Shown: one piece after another, positions 37,701 to 48,900 of the stretch
Numbering within the stretch: the first letter of the stretch is position 1
Layout of the letters: each line of letters begins with the position of its first letter
Assembly: GCA_032207245.1 (NCBI GenBank)
Contig: CM063510.1
Location: 45,473,515 to 45,537,514 of the forward strand
DNA: 64,000 bases
Direction of reading: 5' to 3'
DNA from: Pardosa pseudoannulata
Lineage: Eukaryota > Arthropoda > Arachnida > Araneae > Lycosidae
Notes under the pieces: model-generated
Seen by the model: the letters and a program-made list of their open reading frames with translations, nothing else
Database searches by the model: none
Told to the model about the DNA's origin: nothing
Program-made: the position numbers and the translations under genes

Positions 37701-39607
37701 CATGACGTTACACAGGAAGCTAATAATGTTCTTGCCTTGCTCCTCGTTTCAACAAAAATTGGTAAGAAACGGTCTCTTTGATTAATTTTGTCTGAGCTAA
37801 TGCGAAAACCTATAGTTTTTTCTGCAGGTTTGTTGACCTTGTTCTTAATTTGTTCTAAAATGCTTAGTTAAAATATAGCTATAAACGAAACTTTTTTATT
37901 GTTGAAATTAATAGGAAGGCATGAAGTATTCAGACTGAAACGCCAGGGGAGGGTAATAGTTAAAAGATTTGAGAATTACTGCATTATGTTATTAAAAGAA
38001 AAATTTATTTTCTTATTTATTGATCAGATAATTCACACTGCAATAAAATTATTCACAGGACAGTGATAATTGGGTTTATTAGAATTATTATTGGTAGTGT
38101 TATAATTAGTATTATTGGTGCTATAGTTAATGCTGCATTTAAGAACTGTCATTTTTTTCATAACAAATAACTTTATAGATACTTATTATTGAAATAAACT
38201 TTTGTGTAACTATTCTTCGTTAACATTAATGTTTAAAATCCAACACTATATTCCATTAGTGTTCTACTAAATGTGCATTTTAGTTCTTTTTTAAATTATT
38301 TTCATTTATTCATATAAAGCTGAAAAATAATGTACATGCATTTTGCAGTTCAGAGACTTAAAAATATAATTTTTTAGTCAAAGCATAAAATAAATTTTCG
38401 AATTAATTAAATTTTGAAATTTTTTAACAGGTTGTTAATATATATTTATAAACCGATAATTATTTTCCATTTATGTAATTAAAAATTAAATGTATAAATG
38501 TAAAACAGATTTTAAATAAAATGTAAGCCATAGCATGTTAACATGTATTTTATAAATAAAACATCAACACACATGTAGCAGTATAAAAAAGAAATATTAC
38601 ACCGCTGTAAAGAATTGGAAAAAGCTTTAACTTTTTTTCATAAATCAATAATATTTATAGATTAAAAGTGCAATTTGTAACTTATTCGGGATTTTTTGAC
38701 ACATTATTCGTTATGATTGATTAACCCCTTAACGTTCACGCTAAACTGGCCAAACTGTGCACACTCTAGATAATTCGAGATAATTTTTACTGATAATAAT
38801 GTTTATTCTGAATTAGGAATTCGAAAAGAAAGATATAAAAAGTTGATGTGCGCGTTATATTACAATATTTGACTATTTTCTGCAATGTTATCAAAATCCA
38901 AAATTGCAATAAAAATTTTGATTATTTTTGTACTTTTCTTGGCAAGACAATGTTTTAAATTGTGTTTTTGACATTAAAAATTAATTTTTTTTGGCCGGCG
39001 ATTTTTTAAAGAACTGTGTATTAAGGGGTTAACATGATACCTGCTAAAGAAATTTACGAAAGAAATGTGCGAAAGAATATAAATACTCAAAATATGTCGA
39101 ATATTTTCAATTTTTTTAAATATATTTTATTTGTGTGTTCGTTCATAGACAACTCTTAAACTCACCACCGGAATCTTTTGGGACTTGCTGGAACCTTTGT
39201 TGTTTGGACTCATAGGATGCGAAGTGACTCTCGATAGCTTGAAGAATAACATAGGTGAGTAGTATTTAACTCGTGCTCAGCATTTTTATAAGATTAGGAC
39301 ACTGCCTTTTTGATAAATATTATCGAATTATCGAATCCATATATATCTATCTATATATATATCTATATATCTATATCTATATATATATCTATATATATCT
39401 ATCTATATCTATATCTATCTATCTAATATCTATATATATATATCTATATATATCTATCTATATATATCTATCTATATATCTATCTATCTATCTATCTATC
39501 ATCTATCTATCATCTATCTATCTATCATCTATCTATCTATCATCTATCTATCTATCATCTATCTATCTATCTATATATCTATATATCTATATATCTATAT
39601 ATCTATA

Positions 39608-39650
<43 letters not shown>

Positions 39651-39822
39651 ATCTATCTATCTATCTATATATCTATCTAATATCTATCTATATATCTATA
39701 TATATATCATATATAGTTCTATATATATATCTATTATACGTTCTATGCTATATATTTTATATATCTATTATATATTATCTATAACTCGCTTATATTCTAT
39801 ATATATTTATATATATATCTAT

Positions 39823-39916
<94 letters not shown>

Positions 39917-42900
39917 ATCATACGGAGTATATGACAGAATTTTCGCAATCATGGGTAGAAACAAGACGCCATTTGAATCACGGAAGATATTTAATACCGG
40001 AGAGTCAGGTGACGGATTCCTACTTCATAATAAGGATGGAACATACTGAAAGATCAGCTAACATGAAAAATCTAAGTAAAATTCTGAGTAAAAATCTATT
40101 TCCGATCATCTTCTTTTTGCTTGGGATTTTCGAAAGTGACTGCTACGGCACTATAAAGTTTTAGTTGGTTAGATCCCGTTCGCGAGGGCATAAACTATAA
40201 CCCCAATGGTGAGTTCAGATTAGGGGTTAAATTAGGGGTTTTAGAAAGCAAAGAGACGCGGGATTTTTGCCCTTGACTTTAGATTTGTAAAACCCTGAAA
40301 CTTTTCTCGGGCTTTCTGCGATAAATTTACTTTGGAGCGATTGAACTGTCAAATAACAGGAAGTTTTTCGACAGTATACTCTTTAAAGGTCTTTGGGGTT
40401 TTATATAAAATTTCTACATTAGTTTACAGATTTAGTTTAATCATTCATTACACACACACACACACATATGGTTTGGTTTGGTTTGGTTTCGTTTAGTCCA
40501 CTAAGGTCTACATTTTTACTACTCGAGGCTAATGAGACAGAGACCTAATGTTTAAAGCTGATTATGAACTGCTAGATACATTTATGCCATAATGGGATTC
40601 CAATCCAAGAACTAAAGTTCAATTCTCTAGAATTTATATTTCGTTTGGCATATGTTCATAAATATGCATTGTTGTATGTATATATGCATATATAAAATCC
40701 ATTGTCTCTGTAATTACGTTGGTGTAAACTGAAAATTTTTTTTCCTAGTATTGCTTTTTTTTTACTATGATTTTTTAACTTTTGACAAAATTATGAAGCA
40801 CCCGGTTTTCGTCTTTCTATTTCCATTTATTTATCTGTGTTCTGTTTCTGTGATGTTTTATGCGTTTGTGTCTGTGAAATAAATGTTGTTTCACAAAGTG
40901 GAGCTCACATCCATTAAATATCCTTTCGTCTACGCCTCTTTGATAAAGAGGAATTTGGGTTACTTGTGTTTGAAAAGAAATAATACCCAAGTAACGGTGT
41001 TATACACGGTTTCCTGTACAGCAGAGGTTTTTAAACTTTAGTAGCTATAGAGCAGCTTTGAAATTGGAAGTTTAACACAGATCACTAAATTTTCTCTCGA
41101 ATCTTTATGCTATATAACGACAAAATTCTATTAACGAAGTATTTTCACCATCTATCCTTGCATGATATTAGATACAATTGTTTACTTTATATTTCTGCAA
41201 TAATTCCCTATTGTATATTAAAATACACGTAAACAAAAGTAAAAGTCTTTTAAAAATATATTTAGGACAAATTTTAGGTATCTATAATTTGTTATTTATT
41301 TTATAAATTTTCTGTTATTTTTGGGACAAACTATTACTTGGTTTCATGAAGTAGAAATTTAATGAGAAGGTTGGTGATGTTTTGATTTATACATCGAGAT
41401 TATATACGATAGTTGGAACTGAATAACTTGACTGAATATCGAATAAAATGAAACTGATATGACGTGAATAAACAACCAGTCTTAGGTGCAATAAAAATTT
41501 TCAGGTAATTCTGGAAAGGTGTTGCTTTGGTTTGGTTTTTTGGAGCATTATAGTCTACTTTTTTTGCAACAAGAGGGTTAATGAAATCGGGATCTACTAC
41601 TTACATCCAATTCCAAACGACAGCGAACATCCATGTTACAGTGGGATTCGAACCCACTTAATCAGTATCATAGAACAGCCCCTAACCATTTGTCTGAAAG
41701 GTTTTGGAACTTCTTATTCTCTGCAAACGAGAAGACAGTTGTCTACCTTTCAGTCTGGCTCCATTTTATCTAGTGTTGACTTTTGAGGCAAATTTGTTTG
41801 TCGACTATTTGAGGAATAACGGACCCATTTAATGCCAACTACGATTTTAAATTGTCAAATGCTTTATATGATAGGTGCTAAATGATTCTTATTCACTATT
41901 TCATTACACAAAAGGTCATAATATTCAAAATTTCATTTCATTATGATTGTAAAATATTCTGAGTTTAAAATTTTAAAATATGTTTGGTCGAACGATAGCC
42001 GAATGATAGAGCGCTTCTCTTCGGTGCTGGAGTTCACGGGTTTGAAGGTTGACTCATTGATGGCATGGATGTTCATAGCCGTTCGGAATCGGCTTTAAGC
42101 AGTATGTTCTGGTCTCATTTGCTCTCATGTAGCCAAACAGTAGATCATAGCTCTACAAACCAAACTTATAATATATTTGATAACAATTATTTTTTAGAAA
42201 ATTTCAAATATGTCTGAAAATTGTTTTGTTGAGCACAGTTTGAGAAAGTCTTCTATAGTGGCAGGTTTTCTAGTTTACAAAAATAACTATTCATCAACAT
42301 GTGTTGTTCTTAATTTCCTTCTTTATTTTTCACCAAATATTCTAAGCTTCCTTTTATTTTTTATTTTTTTCATACTTTATAAGGGAAGACAATTATTACA
42401 AATCATGTTAGACTTCTGAGACGTTCTTACTGTGTAATTGAAATAATATTCAAACATGCTATTTTATTTTGAAATACTAACAAATTTCACTGGAAAAAAA
42501 GTTCTTTTTATTTTTACCTAATGCTAACGGAAACGTAAAAGAAATTACTTATTTATGCTAGACATATGGTATTTCATTTTATGGAACTAATATAATATGT
42601 AGGAAAAAACGAATATTACCTTATTTATTAGTTTGTATGTTTTCATTGATAAAAAAGAATAAATATATAATGTGGGAAATATTACTTAATGAAAACCTTT
42701 TAGTTTAATAAATTTCAATGAAATATAAATTTATTATTTTTAGATAAAAATTAAGAATAAATATTAAGCAGTATTTTATTATGTATGTTTAAATATAATT
42801 TGAAGTAAAAAAGATATTTGTTTTCAAAATAATATATTTTGTTCAAAATTTTGTTAACATTAAACTATCATTAAGTAATGTATATGACAATGAAATGAAT

Positions 42901-45900
42901 AAAAATTCTATTCTTTGATTGACAATAAATTATTTAATTATAATAAATATTCAATGATACATATACATAATCAGAAAAAATACATTTTTACGTTAAAATA
43001 TATGTATCAAGTAAATGTTTAGTGTTAACAAATACACTTACTAGTACGTACGATAATGATAATGTATATAGATTAGTGTAAAATATGGTTTGAATGTTAA
43101 AAAATGGTATACAATGATAATTTCTTACAATAGATAAAAATTAGTTAACTTTTTTTTTATATCACAATAAAATTATATATACAATTTATTTGATTTTTCG
43201 CATTTACCATATATTCATACATTCAATCAAAACAAAAAGTCAGGTCATTTTTTGTTTAGAAATAGGTATGTAAAATATACTATTTATATATTTTGTTTAG
43301 TGTTAACAAAACCTAGTAAGATTAATAAAAATGAAAAATTATTTTATAAAATAAAGCTAGAGAGAAAAAAGTCGATAAAATTTTTCAATAGATAAAAAAG
43401 CAAATAAAAGTAAAGAGTATATTTGTTTTTTCGCATTTATATCAATTATTATATGAGAGTAATATTCCTAGGTGTTTCACATGTTTTACAAGGTATCTCT
43501 AGAACCCATATAAGAAATATTAAGTTTTTTGATGACTTAATTGAATGTTTTATTTTTTAAATTTATTTATTACAGCATATTCTGATCAAAATTATGTGCT
43601 CTATGAAACAAATATTGTGTATTATAATGCATAAGAGTATATGAAAAATCTGTGTTTTTTAAATATTTGTTTCGTTGATGGATATGAAGGGCACGAAGTA
43701 TAATGAATATTAAGAGAAAATCTAATTTCTGATTTAACAAGGCACATTTCGTTGAAATTTAACACGCTGTTGTGTTACACAATTTACCCAATGCAGGTGA
43801 GTCTAGAAATACATAGTCATTGATAAATGTCCTTTATTCTCTCTCCACACACCTCTAAAAGATGTGTAGGAAGTAGTCATTCGGTACCGGAATTCGTGAG
43901 TTTGAATACCACTGTTGGTATAGATGTTTATAGCCATTCGGAATCGGCTTCAAGTAATAGATTAAGTGGTCTCAATAGTCCTTGTGGGAGAAACATGTAT
44001 GTCTAACACAGTCTCATTAGTCCTCGTATATAAAAACCGTAGAACTTTAAACTAAATAAAACTAAACCAATTCATTTAGAGTGACATAGACATTCATCAA
44101 GTGTATCTATCATTGCAGGCTACGGTACATTGGTTCTCTTCTGTGGCATTTCTATTCGTATGGTGGCAACCGTTTTAGCTCTCCTGGGATCCGGTCTCAA
44201 CCTGAAAGAAAAAGTGTTTGTATCTGTTTCGTGGGTGTCCAAAGCCACTGTGCAGGTAATAATAATCTAATCTTTCTTTAGATTACAACTAAAAGATTTA
44301 ATTTGGGGACATATAAAATAAATGAAGCATGGAAAGGAGGTTCACTCTTTTGCCTATAAATTGGTTTATTTTAGAATGAATTGACAAAGGCAATACAAAT
44401 TTGTTGGAAGCAAAAAAAAAAAGGTATTTCGTTTTATTGTGCAGTTGGAGGAGATATTTTTGGTGGTGTTGTGGGGTTAAATTAAGCTTATTACATGCAC
44501 GTGTTGAAAAATCAGGATATTCAGTTTATGATTCTTTTTCAAGTTGATGAATACATGGATTTCTCCTGGGATAGTGAAAATGCTTCAACCTATTAAAGGC
44601 CTTATCACAATTCAATCTGATCTAAAATATATCGGTTGAAAATTTAGCACTCATTCTTAAAACATTATTTTTTTAGCCACACATATCTCACTGAATATTT
44701 AATATATTTATTTCAAATTTTAGTGTAGTATTACTGATGCTTTTGTTGAATAATTTGTAAGTTTTCTAAAACGTGGTTGACAATCGTACACTTATTGGGA
44801 ACTACTGTAGAATTGGGTACCCCTTGGCAAATTTGGCGAAAATATTGGCTATATTTACTAAAACACAAAGGTAATCCATCCAAACATTGCTTTCTTGTTT
44901 TTTTGGCGACTTTAATTAATGCACAGTGCGCCATCATAATAAAATTATATACTGTTACTTAAACAAAGAAAACAACTTGAAAACGACATTTATATTTATG
45001 GGCAATTAATCCCTTAACAGTTTACAAACGCAACTGTTCCAAATTATTAAAAATCAGCCATAGTGAACCATTAATGGTTTGTTATATCTAAATTTTTTAA
45101 GCATTGCGCACTTTTAATATATAAGAAAAGTGTGACACAAGGAAAGTTGGATGCCAACAACATATAAAATATAATATAGATACAGATTATTTCTACACGG
45201 TGAGATCAGGAGAAAATGTTAGGCGACCATTCTCAAACCATTATTGTCAAGTTGGCGGGGTATCCCAATTCTTCAGTCAACCCCACTTATTCAACAAATA
45301 CCATGCAAAACATGGGCATTATTTTAAACAGATATGTATTTCAGTTTTATTTTTCCAGAAACTAAAAATTCCAATTACGCATTCTAATAGCTGTATTCAT
45401 TGAAAGCAACAGTTAATTTTCTGTACAGGTGAACCAGTTTTTACCTTTTTCTTTAATTTTTTGTTGGTCTCCCAAGTGCACAAAACACTTATTTTTTACT
45501 AGAGTGTGAGGCATTGCTTTCAATACTCGGTAAAGTTTCCAAATACTTCATAAAATATAAAAATATCCAAAGTGTTAGTGAGGTACAAATAGGGAGATAA
45601 AGTATGCAGACAACTGTTTAGTTGCTTCAATCGAGCAACATACTCAATGCTTGAGCACTCAGTGGTTGACAAAAGTACACAGAGCTTAGAGACAGGAAAC
45701 CGAAAGTTTTTATATTCTCAATCCGATAGCAGTTGGTGCTTTGTGAAAGCGAATAAATGAAACTGTACTCAGTGTTCTTTTACAAGCTACTGAGTGCTAT
45801 CTCACTGATTATAAAAAACTCATTAGTTATTCTGTCTTACAGATCAGTCTGCTTTTAACAGCCTCTGAGTGCTCTCGCATTGAGAATGTTGCTCACTGGA

Positions 45901-48900
45901 AGCAATGAAACACCTGCTTACATACTTTCTCTTTCTATTTGTGCATTACTTACCTTATCTTTGCATTTTATGCTATATACCATCATAAAGGTTTTACTCT
46001 CTCGTATACTTCAAGTAATTATAGGCCAAGAGTAGGAAGAGTAGAAAATAGGTCAAGAGTAGGAAGTGATCATATTAATATGACCCGAATTTGCACATAA
46101 GTGTCTGTTTAACTGTAATATTGAGTTGTATATAAGTTTTATGAAACTTATTTGTGATTGTACTAGCTACTGCACGTACAGCATTCGGTCTGGGTCTACA
46201 TAACCCATGATAGCCCTAGTTCTTTTGCAAATATTCTTGTGGGTTATTTTCATTTGAGAGACAAATTGTAGAGTATTAAATTAAGATTCAACATATTTAT
46301 TGCTTGAATTTAGATATAACATGAATTTTCCTTTCGCGAATCCCAAAAGGACAAAATTTAGAAATATTTAAACATTTGTTGATGCCTTCCCAAATTCTTG
46401 AAAGCGTTTAAATTGACTGAAATAAAATTTTCTTAGTTTTAAGACTACATCTGTGTCCATATCATAAAATTTCTCTATAATACCAGTGAAGGTAATATGC
46501 AAATACCAAAATAACATGCAAAATACCAAAGTAATAATAAAGGAAAAAATCTCGATAAAAATATAGTTATTAAATGAAATGTTACAAAGAAATTTAAAAA
46601 GTCTCATCTCAACCGTTTAATAGTTTTTGCAGGATCTGTATACTGACACGAACGAAATTACAATTCTATTTATATGGTTATTTCATAAGATTCATTGCAA
46701 TAGTAATTTAAAACTTGCTTCGGAAATCCTTTGTTATTATACTCTTTCTATAAGAAGGAGAAATAAAAGTTTAATTTTGAAAATGGACGTTAAAATTGAA
46801 ATGCGAATAGGAAGTTGCGTATCTGTAACTTCCAGGAAGAAGCTTTTATGTCACCTTTTCAGAGAGAGGAATTTTTAATATGTTGAAATCGGAAGTAAAT
46901 TGCGTCTAGACGAGTTTTTGAACAGAAAACTATGGGTGATATTTAAGCATTAAGACAAAAATAAATAAATAAATAAAGTCTCTACTGTACAAGCAGAAAT
47001 TCCGCCAACGAAACAAAAGATATTTTATTAAACTGTAAAATGGTTCAAAAAAGATAAAAAAGATGTGGGAAGTCCAAATATCTCGTACATTTTTCAATGA
47101 AAGGTGACAGAAAATCACATAAAAAAGTTATATGAGGTGTCAGAGAGAAATTTGGGGTGACAATCAGTTACTCATGTCTTTATTTAAGTGACAAGATAAA
47201 AAAGACATCTACTATAGTACCGAGACATAAAATCTTTTATCTTTAAAAATTAAAATGTTTTAGATTCATCATTCTGCTTCTCTCAGAAGTTCTTTTATAA
47301 CGCTTTTACTATAACAAAACTATTTAGTTTTGTTAATTTAAGTAGTGTTATTCTTAATATATTGGTAAAAAATGAAACACCGAATGAAAAATAATTCACT
47401 TACTCGCAGGATAAATTTTGAAATATCTATATTAGAAATTAATTTTTTCTATATCAAATTGAACATAAATATCTTTTTCATTTTATAAACCTATAGCTTC
47501 AAAGTATCTCCCATTTTAAAATTTAAAAATACTTTTAAATATTAAAAATAAATATTTAAAAAACGATATTCTTCATCCAGTTATAAATAAAATATATCAC
47601 TCGCATTGATATCAATGAAATTCCCATTCTGTAAACCTAAACCTTCTAAGTATATCACATTTTAAAATTAAAAAAATATTTTTAATGTTAAGAAATTGAA
47701 TATTTAAAAAAATATATTCTTCATCAAGTTATAAATAAAATATATCGGTCTCAATTATATAACTGAGATTCACATATTAAAAAGAATAATTAGCTTCTAT
47801 TCAAAATATAAAAAATGAGTTTCTGATTTACGGATTTCAAAAATTCTTTTACGGGTAGACAAATTTCAACTTTTTTTTACTCGTGTATGTATATGTTACA
47901 ACTTTGATTATACAGACTGCAGTCTTTGCGAGAAACGGCTAGTCCATTAATATTAACCTTATTATTACATATAATGTTCTTAAATAAGTATAATCTTATA
48001 TCCCCAAGAAGTTCTTAAAACAGTAATGGATCAAAACTTAGGAAAATATTTTATTACTGAATTACTTGTTTAAAAATAATTACTTTTACTCTGTATTCAT
48101 TCTATTGCATATGATATTTTATGTGTTATAAAAAGTTTGTATATTACGTTAAATTTATGTTTATGCAAGATCTTTTATTTTTATACATGAGGGAACAGGG
48201 TGTCAGGTTTAATAATGCAAAATTTGTCACTCGAACTCGCTACATGATTCATATTTCTCTTATTGTAGGCAGCAGTTGGATCTCAAGCTCTGGATTATGG
48301 AAGAACCCATAATGAAGGAACAGAGTTTGAGGAGTTTGGAAATCTGGTTAGTATTTTTTCGATGAGCTCAATAGAATATTTTTTAACTATCACGTATTTT
48401 TTGTTGCAGAGAATAATAACACTATTTTAACTTCTAAACATATACCATAATTTATTACAGAATATTAAAACTTTTTGTTTAATAGGCACGAAAATGGGAG
48501 TTCCTATGTCAGCTACTTTTATGTCAGCTATGAAAGTATTTGCTTTGGGTTTTAATTATTACTCATGTTCGCCAAGGTCGAACGATGGCCGAATGGTTTG
48601 AGCGCTGATCTTCGGTACCTGAGTTAGGGGGTTTGAGTACCACTGTAGTATTGATGGTCGTAGCCGTTTGGGATCGGATTTAAGCAGTAGGTCCCGGTGT
48701 CATTATTCTTTTTTTCTTTCGCTCACCGTTTTTAACCTGGACTTCGTGTAGCTGGTTAAATTTTAAACTTAATATCATTAAATCCGGTTAAAAGAGTCTA
48801 CTGTAGCTTCATAAAATGATTATATGTGTAGCAACATTATAAAGTACTTAAGAGTCAAATGGTAGCCGAATGGTTAAGAGATGATCTTCGGTACCGGAGT

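Larger units (their letters stand above)
36473..39148 (+). other. Intron F (2.7 kb)
   Basis: Three family 1 SINEs cluster at 37035-37668 and a TTAA MITE lies at 38725-39028. The sequence at 37700-38720 is AT-rich with nothing recognised. Confidence 0.75.
39255..44118 (+). other. Intron G (4.9 kb)
   Basis: Opens with a 0.6-kb microsatellite block and carries four family 1 SINEs. Positions 40640-41520 and 42170-43860 are AT-rich with no recognised feature. Confidence 0.75.
44256..48268 (+). other. Intron H (4.0 kb)
   Basis: Contains a MITE fragment (44495-44630) and an inverted-repeat element (45583-45944). The rest, including AT-rich 46900-48200 with several diverged TTTAAAATTAAAAA-like stretches, shows no gene. 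Confidence 0.65.

Noticed and set aside
46368..46607. Minus-strand frame with a hydrophobic helix, vaguely like a gustatory-receptor segment
   Set aside because: A stop lies directly upstream, with no splice sites or family signature; Phe/Ile-rich frames are expected in AT-rich DNA.
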